DNA of 19,482 nt, taken from NCBI GenBank assembly GCA_964620045.1, contig CAZUJL010000043.1:1-19482 (forward strand), read 5' to 3'. The notes beneath the pieces were generated by a model that worked only from the letters and a program-made list of their open reading frames with translations, had not been told where the DNA came from and did not search any database. This DNA comes from VFKU01 sp964620045 (GTDB lineage: Bacteria > Hydrogenedentota > Hydrogenedentia > Hydrogenedentales > GCA-2746185). This document shows, piece after piece, positions 1 through 6,810 of the stretch. The translations under genes and the position numbers were made by a program. Position 1 is the stretch's first letter, and each line of letters starts with the position of its first letter.

Positions 1-515
1 CCCACAATCACTTTCACTTCGGATCCTGGGCCCAATACACCATCCGCGCGGTGCTTCCGGGCAACGCCGTCGGCCCGGTGCTGCGGACCGGAGGCAAGAC
101 CAGTTTCTGCCTGCTGGATTCAGCGCGCTACAACGGCCCGGTGCCGATCCTGGGTTCGCGGCCGAGCAGCGCGCAATTCCGCACCTGCGGCGATGATTCG
201 CAAGGTGTCTCCGTGGGATGGGAAGACCTGTACAGCCGCACGTTGCCCGATCAATGGATCGACATCACGGGCCTGGCGCCCGGAAGTTACTGGCTCGAAT
301 CAGAAGTGGACCCGACCAACCTGATCGAAGAAATTGACGATACGAACAACGTCGGCCGCATCATGATCACGCTTACGCCGGGCCAGATGCCCGTGCCCGA
401 CGAAATTCCGCTGAATCCAAGGCTCCCCATCGTGCTCTCGGTTGTGTTACTCTTGATGGGCGCGGGGACGTTGGCGCTGCGCGCAAGGCTGCTGCGGGGG
501 AATACTTCATCGTGA
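1..515 (+). CDS. Lysyl oxidase-like copper amine oxidase, C-terminal part, membrane-anchored
   Basis: The reading frame is open from base 3 to the TGA at 513-515, so the gene is cut by the window edge and its true start is not visible; the GTG at 51 lies inside the domain. The visible part matches the end of the lysyl oxidase domain. It has the copper-binding HNHFH triplet (bases 3-17), GGKTSFCLLD with the lysine at 96-98, the cysteine-bearing FRTCGDDSQGVS stretch, and EDLY with the tyrosine at 231-233 followed by QWIDITGL. This Lys and Tyr align with human LOX Lys320 and Tyr355, which form the lysine tyrosylquinone cofactor. A single hydrophobic helix (about bases 423-480) and a basic tail (RARLLRG) end the protein, so it is probably anchored in the membrane with the catalytic domain outside. 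Such enzymes oxidise primary amines, classically peptidyl lysine, to aldehydes. The substrate here is unknown. The stop overlaps the GTG of scpA. Confidence 0.88.
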   Translation, partial: HNHFHFGSWAQYTIRAVLPGNAVGPVLRTGGKTSFCLLDSARYNGPVPILGSRPSSAQFRTCGDDSQGVSVGWEDLYSRTLPDQWIDITGLAPGSYWLESEVDPTNLIEEIDDTNNVGRIMITLTPGQMPVPDEIPLNPRLPIVLSVVLLLMGAGTLALRARLLRGNTSS

Positions 516-1339
516 GTCAGGATACCGTGCAAGAGGCGGGGCTGTCGGGTGAAATCGAAGGCGGCGACTTCATCGTCGATGAAGCAACCGATCATGTTCT
601 CCGGTTGCATCTTGAATCGTTCCAGGGTCCTCTCGAAGTTCTGCTGTACCTGATCAAGGCGCAAGAGATCGACATCTTCGATATCCCCATTTCGAAAATC
701 ACCGAGCAGTACCTCAAGTTCATGGAGCTGATCGAGGACAAGCAGCTCGACGTCGTCGGCGACTACCTCGTGATGGCGGCGACCCTGATCCAGATCAAGG
801 CCAAGATGCTGATCCCGGCCGAGATCGACATGGATGAAGAGGAAGCCGAAGAAGAAGATCCGCGGCTGGAATTGGTCGAAAAGCTCATCCAGTACCGCAT
901 GTACAAGGACGCCGCGGCGCGCCTGGCGGGCCTGGAAGAAGACCGGGCCAACTGGTTCACGCGCAACGTCAAACCGGAAGCCGACCTGCTCCACTCGCCG
1001 GACGACGAAGCCGACTTCATCGACGTGAGCCTGTTCGATCTCGCGCAAGCCTTCAAAGGCGTGATGCGGTTCCTGCACGAAAACGCGCCGCACCAGGTCG
1101 AACTCGAAGGCTCGAGCGTCGACGAAAAAATCGAATACATCCAGGCCGTGCTCGACATGCAACCGAGCGTCGGCTGGAAAGATTTGTTTCAGACCGCGCG
1201 CAACCGCGTCGAAGCGATTTGCTACTTCCTCGCGATCCTGGAACTGACGCGCATGAACGCGATTAGCCTGCATCAGCACGCCGCCTTCGGCGAAATCCGC
1301 CTCTTCAAAAAAAAGATAGCTGAGTCCAACGCCGCGTGA
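512..1339 (+). CDS. scpA: Segregation and condensation protein A (ScpA)
   Basis: This is a 275-residue kleisin subunit of the SMC-ScpAB condensin, which bridges SMC heads and helps compact and separate the chromosome in the cytoplasm. The N-terminal SMC-binding helices are clear (HLESFQGPLEVLLYLI, then a run of IDIFDIP and MAATLIQIKAKMLIP, about residues 30-100). An acidic linker follows (DMDEEEAEEED, about residues 107-117). The C-terminal winged-helix region ends with ICYFLAILELTRMNAI and EIRLFKK. Length is normal for the family. The GTG start overlaps the TGA of the lysyl oxidase-like gene by four bases, so the two are likely translationally coupled. The last bases overlap the next gene in the same way. 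The usual partner scpB is not next to it and was not found in the window. Confidence 0.95.
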   Translation: MSQDTVQEAGLSGEIEGGDFIVDEATDHVLRLHLESFQGPLEVLLYLIKAQEIDIFDIPISKITEQYLKFMELIEDKQLDVVGDYLVMAATLIQIKAKMLIPAEIDMDEEEAEEEDPRLELVEKLIQYRMYKDAAARLAGLEEDRANWFTRNVKPEADLLHSPDDEADFIDVSLFDLAQAFKGVMRFLHENAPHQVELEGSSVDEKIEYIQAVLDMQPSVGWKDLFQTARNRVEAICYFLAILELTRMNAISLHQHAAFGEIRLFKKKIAESNAA

Positions 1340-1719
1340 TCCGCTGGCCCTGGCGCCGTGGACCCACTCCGCTCGGCGCGCAGGGTGAAAAACTTGCCGC
1401 GAAATTTCTTCAACGCGAAGGCTACACCGTGCTCGCGCGCAACGTGCGGCTCGGCCGCGGCGAGATCGATATCGTCGCGCGCGACGGCGACACGATCGTG
1501 TTCGTGGAAGTGAAAACGCTGCGCGCGGCGAGCGCGAATTTTCGCCCCGAAGATCACGTGAACCACGCGAAGGAGCGGAACCTCATCACGGCCGCGCAGT
1601 GGTACATGACCAAGCACCCCGATCCGCAGGCGTACTACCGCTTCGATGTCGTCAGTGTGGTCCTACCGGAGCAAGGCGCACCCGAGATCACGCTCTACCG
1701 GGATGCCTTTCACCCCTAG
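1336..1719 (+). CDS. yraN: YraN-family (UPF0102) putative endonuclease
   Basis: This 127-residue protein matches the small YraN/UPF0102 family, which has a PD-(D/E)xK nuclease-like fold. The family's exact role is unsettled; a Holliday-junction-resolvase-like or DNA-processing function has been suggested from the fold. The characteristic elements are visible: GAQGEKLAAKFLQREGY with Glu18, then the core GRGEIDIVARDGDTIVFVEVK with Asp45 and the Glu58-Val-Lys60 catalytic-type motif. The GTG start overlaps the scpA stop (GTGA), so translation is probably coupled to scpA. The end lies about 70 bases before the transporter gene, where a separate promoter-like hexamer occurs, so this is probably the last gene of the lysyl oxidase-scpA-yraN unit. 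Confidence 0.9.
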   Translation: MIRWPWRRGPTPLGAQGEKLAAKFLQREGYTVLARNVRLGRGEIDIVARDGDTIVFVEVKTLRAASANFRPEDHVNHAKERNLITAAQWYMTKHPDPQAYYRFDVVSVVLPEQGAPEITLYRDAFHP

Positions 1720-1742
1720 GCCGAAATCCCGCCGTTTCCGTG

Positions 1743-1748
1743 TATAAT
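1743..1748 (+). promoter_or_regulatory. Possible -10 hexamer before the MFS transporter
   Basis: A perfect TATAAT lies 44 bases before the transporter ATG, in the only intergenic gap of this plus-strand block. No good -35 hexamer is present at 16-18 bases upstream, so the assignment is weak. A G-rich ribosome-binding stretch (GGGGGA, about 1785-1790) sits directly before the ATG at 1793. Confidence 0.3.
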
Positions 1749-1792
1749 CCGGTGACTATTTTCCGCCATTTCGCGGGGTTTTTCGGGGGATC

Positions 1793-3352
1793 ATGAGCGC
1801 ACCAGACACGGCGTCCGTCGCGTCGGAGCCGTCCACGCACGACGACCGGATGGCGTTCCTGAAGCCGGGTTTGCGCTACCTCATCGGCGACGGCGTGTGC
1901 TCGCAGGTTGTCGGCGTGCTCACCGGCGGCGTGCTCAACGGCGGCGCCTTCCTCGTCGCGCTCGCGCTCCTCATGGGCGCCTCGAACGCCGTCATTGGTG
2001 TGATCGCCGCGATCCCCCCACTCTCCCAGTTGCTGCAGGTGCCCGCGATCAGCGTCGTGAACCGCATCCGCCGGCGGCGACTGATCTGCGTCGTGTGCTC
2101 CGGCACCGGCCGCCTGTTCCTGCTCAGCATCTGCTTCCTGCCGTTCTTCTCGCCGGAATCGTGGCGCATTCCGCTGCTGCTCGTCGCGCTCAGCATGTAC
2201 TTCGGTCTCAACGCGATCAGCGCGTGTTCGTTCAACTCGTGGATGCGCGATCTGATGCCGATGCAGATCATGGGCGCGGTGTTTGGACGCCGCCTCGCGA
2301 TCGGTACGGCCATCGGCGCGGCGCTGAGCCTGGTCGCGGGGTTTCTCGCCGACTTTGTCGCCCACACCACAGGCGACGCGCGGCCGGTGTACAGCATGCT
2401 GTTCGTGATCAGCGGCCTCTTCGCGCTCGTGGGCACGTGCTTCCTCGCGCAGGTGCCGGAACCCGCGATGCGTCCGCCGAAACCGCTCGGCTTCTGGACA
2501 TTGCTGCGCGAGCCCATCCAGCACGAAAACTACCGCAAGCTGCTCATGTTCATCGGCGTGTGGAATGCCGCCGTGAACATGGCCGCGCCCTTCTTCGTGG
2601 TGTACATGCTGAACCGCCTCGGGCTCAGCATGGGCTACGTGCTCAGCCTGACCGTGCTGAGCCAGGTGATGAACGCGCTGTTCTTCCGCATCTGGGGACG
2701 CCTCGCGGATCGGTTCACCAACAAGAGCGTGCTGACGGTTGCGGGCCCGTTGTTCATCATCAGCTTCCTCATCTGGCCATTCACCACGATGCCCGATCCG
2801 CACGCGCTCACGATCCCAATGCTGATCGTGATTCACGTGCTCGCGGGCATCTCGACCGCGGGTGTGAACCTGTGCGCCAGCAACCTCGCGATCAAGTCCG
2901 CGCCCTACGGCGAAGCCACGCAGTATCTCGCCGTAAACGCATTTGTGTCCGGCGTGACCGCCACCGTCGCCCCTATCCTCGCCGGCCTCGCGGCGGACTG
3001 GTTCGACCTCAACCACGCGCGCATCACGCTCGACTGGAGCACGACGACGGCCTCCGGCGAAGTCCGCTCGTGGGACCTGCCCGCGGTCGACCTCGAAGGC
3101 CTCGATTTCGTGTTCCTGATCGCCTTCATTGTCGGCCTGTACGCCATCCACCGCCTGCTCGCCGTAAAGGAAGAAGGCGAGGTCGAAGAAGAAATCGTCG
3201 TGCAGGAGTTCTACGCCGAAGTGCGCAAGGCCGTCGCCAAAGTCTCCAACGTCGCCGGCATCCGCCACATCACCTACCTCCCCTACGCCTTCCTGCAGTA
3301 CCTCCGCGGGAAGAAGTCGTCCGTCAGCGAGGATGATCTGCGGAGTCTCTAA
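1793..3352 (+). CDS. Major facilitator superfamily (MFS) transporter
   Basis: This 519-residue inner-membrane protein has about twelve hydrophobic segments arranged in two halves, as in MFS carriers. The loop after the second segment reads VVNRIRRRRLICV, and a similar one in the second half reads RIWGRLADRFTNKSVLTV; both fit the MFS loop 2-3 and loop 8-9 pattern of a G-x-x-x-D-R/K-type basic motif. The N-terminus is a soluble stretch of about 25 residues. The C-terminus carries an unusually long hydrophilic tail of about 70 residues with an acidic run (KEEGEVEEEIVVQEF). Substrate cannot be inferred. The start ATG is supported by the preceding GGGGGA. The gene ends eight bases from the convergent endonuclease gene. 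Confidence 0.85.
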   Translation: MSAPDTASVASEPSTHDDRMAFLKPGLRYLIGDGVCSQVVGVLTGGVLNGGAFLVALALLMGASNAVIGVIAAIPPLSQLLQVPAISVVNRIRRRRLICVVCSGTGRLFLLSICFLPFFSPESWRIPLLLVALSMYFGLNAISACSFNSWMRDLMPMQIMGAVFGRRLAIGTAIGAALSLVAGFLADFVAHTTGDARPVYSMLFVISGLFALVGTCFLAQVPEPAMRPPKPLGFWTLLREPIQHENYRKLLMFIGVWNAAVNMAAPFFVVYMLNRLGLSMGYVLSLTVLSQVMNALFFRIWGRLADRFTNKSVLTVAGPLFIISFLIWPFTTMPDPHALTIPMLIVIHVLAGISTAGVNLCASNLAIKSAPYGEATQYLAVNAFVSGVTATVAPILAGLAADWFDLNHARITLDWSTTTASGEVRSWDLPAVDLEGLDFVFLIAFIVGLYAIHRLLAVKEEGEVEEEIVVQEFYAEVRKAVAKVSNVAGIRHITYLPYAFLQYLRGKKSSVSEDDLRSL

Positions 3353-3360
3353 AATTAGGC

Positions 3361-4332
3361 CTATGCTTCGAGCGAACTCATGCGAATCAAGTCCGCGACA
3401 TCGAATAACTCGATTTGCTTATTTCGTGCAAAATCTCGGGCGCCGTTAGTGAACCCAGACAAACTCACAAATGCACCCTTCTCGATTCCTTCGGAGTTCA
3501 TGGCACCAAACAATTCTCTCAACGGTGCAGGCCCTACTGCGCTTGCATGCGCTTTGCACTGAACCGCACACCTACCATTTTCGTTCTCAATATAAATATC
3601 AACGCCATTATCCGCCGATCCCCGCGTTCTCCTTACTTTGTATCCACGGCGCTCAAGCAATAGCGCTACTTCTATCTCGAATTCGTATCCATTCAATAAC
3701 AGCCAAAAATCTTCTTGTTCTCTCCTTTCTGCAATTTGTGCACACAAATTCTCGCGAAATTGTTGTTCATATACAGCTTGCGCCTGCTTAAAGGCCTCGA
3801 ACCTCGATTCGTAGTCTTTCAGTGCCCCAACGATTCGGGATTTCAGCCTGCCGAACCCAACCAGATCTTTCTCATACACCTTGAAGTCTTCTGTTCTAGG
3901 AGCGCCCAGATGAGGCGTATAGCTACGATGTTTTTGCTCCATTAGCTTCACTATGACCCATCGACGAGTAGAATCGATTAGGCTTGTAAGATCCCAGACA
4001 AGCACCGCCGTGAAAAATCTCTCGTGACAACCAAGACAATCTAGATAACCCCAATTCTCTCGTGAACGATCATTCAACGGGTTAAGGTTTCCGCATTTAG
4101 GACATTTCAAGGTATATCGTGCTTTAGGCTTGGAATCAGCGACTAAATCCCATGGATAAGAGAAGTCATCTCTTCCTCTCCAGCACGGCAAGACTGAATC
4201 ATTTAAGCAATTCCAGCACCGAAGGACGCCCGACTTGAGACCCAACGGAGCGAAGTGTTGTCTAGCAAAACAAATAGGACACGCGACCCCTCGCTCGATT
4301 GGTTTGACTTGGCTAGTTTCCACTGAAATCAT
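3361..4332 (-). CDS. Zinc-ribbon protein with Mrr-like restriction endonuclease domain
   Basis: The 323-residue protein has three parts. Residues 18-42 (CPIC...CWNC) and 77-102 (CPKC...CLGC) are two four-cysteine zinc-ribbon-like modules. A helical linker with coiled-coil character (about 150-210) follows. The C-terminal domain (about 213-320) matches Mrr-type restriction endonucleases of the PD-(D/E)xK fold: GYEFEIEVALLLERRGYKV, then GVDIYIENENGRCAVQCKA. Asp245 and the Gln258-Cys-Lys260 motif would be the catalytic residues, and a conserved C-terminal helix and strand (GAFVSLSGFTNGARDFA) follow. Mrr-like enzymes cut foreign or modified DNA. No methylase or helicase partner is adjacent. Codon and base use differ sharply from both neighbours (AT-richer), and it stands alone in opposite orientation, suggesting horizontal transfer. 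The start ATG has only a close GGGA before it, so the true start is uncertain. Confidence 0.82.
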   Translation of the reverse strand: MISVETSQVKPIERGVACPICFARQHFAPLGLKSGVLRCWNCLNDSVLPCWRGRDDFSYPWDLVADSKPKARYTLKCPKCGNLNPLNDRSRENWGYLDCLGCHERFFTAVLVWDLTSLIDSTRRWVIVKLMEQKHRSYTPHLGAPRTEDFKVYEKDLVGFGRLKSRIVGALKDYESRFEAFKQAQAVYEQQFRENLCAQIAERREQEDFWLLLNGYEFEIEVALLLERRGYKVRRTRGSADNGVDIYIENENGRCAVQCKAHASAVGPAPLRELFGAMNSEGIEKGAFVSLSGFTNGARDFARNKQIELFDVADLIRMSSLEA

Positions 4333-4390
4333 TCCCGTAGTCGTAAAACAGAATAACCTAAAAATACCGTTTGGCCCGTTTTAAAGCCCG

Positions 4391-4421
4391 TGGACTTTAG
4401 GCTTCGTCTGTTTGGTACTAT
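4391..4421 (+). promoter_or_regulatory. Possible promoter for the acyl-CoA dehydrogenase operon
   Basis: The 117-base gap between the divergent endonuclease gene and the acyl-CoA dehydrogenase gene should hold promoters for both. On the plus strand TGGACT (4391-4396) and TACTAT (4416-4421) could be -35 and -10 hexamers, but the spacing of 19 is long and the match only moderate. The gap is AT-richer than the coding DNA to its right. Confidence 0.25.
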
Positions 4422-4449
4422 GCCCTCGACTGTAGGCGGAGATTTATCA

Positions 4450-5559
4450 ATGAACTTTGACTTTTCGGAAGAACAGAAAGAGCTGCGGGATCACGCGCGG
4501 CGGTTTTTGAAGGATCGTTGCCCGTGGACGGCCGTGCGCGGCGTGCTGGAAGGCGCGGCGCCCTACGACGGGGACCTGTGGGCCGGCGTGGCCGAAAACG
4601 GCTGGTGCGCGACGGCGTTGCCGGAAGCGTATGGCGGCATTGGGCTCGGCTATGTCGATCTCTGCGTGATCGCCGAGGAGCTCGGACGCGTTGCGGCGCC
4701 GGTGCCGTTCTCGTCGAGCGTCTACCTCGCGGCGGAAGCGCTGCTGCTCTCCGGCGATGAAGCCGATCAGTCGGAGTACCTGCCGAAAGTCGCGACCGGC
4801 GAAATCATCGGCACCTTCGCCGCCGCCGAACGCGCCGGCAACCTGACGATGGACAGCATCCAAACACAGTTCAACAACAACCGGCTTACGGGCACAAAGA
4901 TCGCCGTACCGGATGGCGACGTTGCCACCTTCGCCGTCGTGCTCGCGCAAAGCGCGCGCGGCCCGATGTGGGCGCTCGTCGATCTTACCAAGGGCGGCAT
5001 CACCCGCGAAGCCGTGAAGACGGTCGACCCCTCCCGCTCGCACGCGACGATCACCTTCGACGGCGCCCCGGCAGAGCCCCTGGGCGCGCCGGGCAAGGGT
5101 TGGGAACTCACGCAAAAACTTCTCGATCGCGCGGCAGTACTCTTCGCGTTCGAGCAACTCGGCGGCGCGACAGCCGCGCTGGAGATGGCACGCAACTACG
5201 CCATCGAGCGCTACGCCTTCGGCCGGCCCATCGGCTCCTTCCAGGCCATCAAGGTGCGCTTGGCGGACATGTACGTAAAAATCGAGCTGGCGCGCTCGAA
5301 CTGCTACTACGCGGCGTGGGCGCTGTCCACCAACGCGCCGGAGCTGCCGCTCGCGGCGGCGAGCGCGCGCGTGGCCGCGTCGGACGCGTACCACTTCGCG
5401 TCGAAGGAAAACATCCAGGTACACGGCGGCATGGGCTTCACGTGGGAAGCCGACTGCCAGTTCCACTACCGCCGCGCGCGCGTGCTCGGTCTGAACCTCG
5501 GCGGCGCGCCGGAGTGGAAAGAAAAACTCGTGACTGCACTCGAAGGATCCGTGGCCTAA
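4450..5559 (+). CDS. Acyl-CoA dehydrogenase family protein, probable non-catalytic-type subunit
   Basis: This 369-residue protein has the acyl-CoA dehydrogenase fold: N-terminal helices (FSEEQKELRDHARRFL), the YGGIGLGYVDLCVIAEELGR segment, a central beta domain, and the C-terminal helical domain (YAFGRPIGSFQAIKVRLADM, then IQVHGGMGFTWEADCQFHYR). ACADs oxidise acyl-CoA to enoyl-CoA with FAD. Two family features look degenerate: the usual T/S-E-x-x-x-G-S-D flavin loop is replaced by AAERAGN, and the C-terminus lacks the Y/G-G-T-x-E-I segment after the HGG motif. The next gene retains both. This resembles known alpha2-beta2 ACADs built from two different subunits, such as the FadE pairs of steroid degradation in actinobacteria, so the two probably act together. 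The ATG at 4450 is preferred over the upstream in-frame ATG at 4390 because GGCGGAG lies just before it and the domain begins there. Confidence 0.85.
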   Translation: MNFDFSEEQKELRDHARRFLKDRCPWTAVRGVLEGAAPYDGDLWAGVAENGWCATALPEAYGGIGLGYVDLCVIAEELGRVAAPVPFSSSVYLAAEALLLSGDEADQSEYLPKVATGEIIGTFAAAERAGNLTMDSIQTQFNNNRLTGTKIAVPDGDVATFAVVLAQSARGPMWALVDLTKGGITREAVKTVDPSRSHATITFDGAPAEPLGAPGKGWELTQKLLDRAAVLFAFEQLGGATAALEMARNYAIERYAFGRPIGSFQAIKVRLADMYVKIELARSNCYYAAWALSTNAPELPLAAASARVAASDAYHFASKENIQVHGGMGFTWEADCQFHYRRARVLGLNLGGAPEWKEKLVTALEGSVA

Positions 5560-5568
5560 GCGCCACAC

Positions 5569-5575
5569 GGAGGAG
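5569..5575 (+). promoter_or_regulatory. Strong ribosome-binding site of the second acyl-CoA dehydrogenase
   Basis: GGAGGAG lies seven bases before the ATG at 5583. It fixes that start, although the reading frame is open far upstream through the previous gene. Confidence 0.8.
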
Positions 5576-5582
5576 ACTCATC

Positions 5583-6806
5583 ATGGACTTTAAAGACACT
5601 CCCGAAGAAGCGGAGTTCCGCGCGCAAGTAAAGGCGTGGTTGGGCAAATACGCGCCGAAGTTCGCGCAATCCGGCGCGAACGTCCGCCGCGAAGAAGACG
5701 ACAGCCCCGAGAACATCAAAGTTGCCAAAGAATGGCAGGCGCTCAAGGCTGAAGCCGGCTACGCGTTCATCCAGTGGCCGCAAGAATACGGCGGCCGCGG
5801 CAGCGCGATGCATTCGGTGATCTACACGCAAGAAGAAGCGAAGTTTCCCGTGCCGCGCAACTACTTCATCATCGGCGCCTTCGCGGGACCGACCTTGATG
5901 GCGTGGGCGACGGAGGAACAGAAGGCGCGCTTCCTGCCGCCGATGCTGCGCGGCGAGGAAGTATGGTGCCAGTTGTTCTCGGAGCCGGGCGCGGGCAGCG
6001 ACCTCGCCGGCATTCGCACGCGCTGCGAACTCGAAGGCGACACGTGGGTCGTGAACGGCCAGAAGGTATGGACCACGGTGGCCTACATGGCCGACTACGC
6101 CATCATGGTCGCGCGCCACGATCCGACGCTGCAAAAGCACATGGGCCTCACCTACTTCTTCTTCGACATGAAATCGCCGGGCGTCGAAGTCACGCGCATC
6201 AAGCAAGTCTCCGGCGGTTCGGACTTCTGCGAAGTGTTCCTGAACGACGTGCGCATCCCCGATTCGCAGCGGCTCGGCCGCGTCGGCGACGGCTGGAGCG
6301 TGTGCCTCACGACGCTGATGAACGAGCGCTTCAACGCGGGCGACGCCTATCGCCCCGATGCGAACGAACTGCTCGGTTTGGCCAAGCGCCTGAACATCGG
6401 CGGCAAGCCCGCGATTGAAAATGCGGCCATCCGCGAACGCATCGCGGAGTGGCACATTCAGTCCGCCGGCGCGAAGTTCACGAAGTTCCGCACGCTCACG
6501 GCGCTCTCCCGCGGCCAGACGCCCGGGCCCGAGGCTTCGATCCTCAAGCTCGTGAACGCGTCGAAACTGCAGGATATCGGCGCCTACGGCATGGACCAGC
6601 TCGGCATGGCCGGCATCCTCGCGGATGCGGACGATGACGACGCGCAGTTCCTGCTCGCGTATCTTGCAGCGCCGGGCGCGCGCATCGCCGGTGGCACGGA
6701 CGAAATCCTGCGCAATATCATCGCGGAGCGCGTGCTCGCGCTGCCGGGCGATATCCGCGTGGACAAGGAATTGCCGTTTAACAAGCTGGCCAGCGGAACG
6801 AAGTAA
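5583..6806 (+). CDS. Acyl-CoA dehydrogenase, probable catalytic-type subunit
   Basis: This 407-residue FAD enzyme is of normal ACAD length and FadE-like type. Visible elements are the N-terminal helical domain (DTPEEAEFRAQVKAWL), WPQEYGGRG, the flavin signature FSEPGAGSDLAG (about residues 137-148), the substrate-loop WVVNGQKVWTT, and the C-terminal RIAGGTDEILRNIIAERVLALP typical of FadE proteins. It would oxidise an acyl-CoA thioester at C2-C3 in the cytoplasm and pass electrons to electron-transfer flavoprotein. The preceding gene, 23 bases upstream, encodes a degenerate relative, so a heterotetramer is likely. Substrate cannot be told from sequence; steroid side chains, aromatic or branched acyl-CoAs are handled by similar pairs. 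It is followed after four bases by the phosphodiesterase gene. Confidence 0.92.
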   Translation: MDFKDTPEEAEFRAQVKAWLGKYAPKFAQSGANVRREEDDSPENIKVAKEWQALKAEAGYAFIQWPQEYGGRGSAMHSVIYTQEEAKFPVPRNYFIIGAFAGPTLMAWATEEQKARFLPPMLRGEEVWCQLFSEPGAGSDLAGIRTRCELEGDTWVVNGQKVWTTVAYMADYAIMVARHDPTLQKHMGLTYFFFDMKSPGVEVTRIKQVSGGSDFCEVFLNDVRIPDSQRLGRVGDGWSVCLTTLMNERFNAGDAYRPDANELLGLAKRLNIGGKPAIENAAIRERIAEWHIQSAGAKFTKFRTLTALSRGQTPGPEASILKLVNASKLQDIGAYGMDQLGMAGILADADDDDAQFLLAYLAAPGARIAGGTDEILRNIIAERVLALPGDIRVDKELPFNKLASGTK

Positions 6807-6810
6807 AGCC

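Noticed and set aside
1688..3268. A 526-residue open frame on the minus strand opposite the MFS gene, and similar long antisense frames opposite the dehydrogenases, sppA and the permease
   Set aside because: Their products are low-complexity and rich in Arg, His, Ala and Glu, with no family motif. They arise from strong G/C preference at third positions of the real genes.
3355..4406. TTAGGC and GCTTCG at both ends of the endonuclease island as possible target-site duplications
   Set aside because: The left copy is interrupted by four bases and matches are only six bases long, which is easily chance. No integrase or inverted ends are present.
4968..5582. Open frame extending the second acyl-CoA dehydrogenase about 200 residues upstream
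   Set aside because: The extension is an out-of-frame reading of the first dehydrogenase gene, and a strong GGAGGAG precedes the ATG at 5583.
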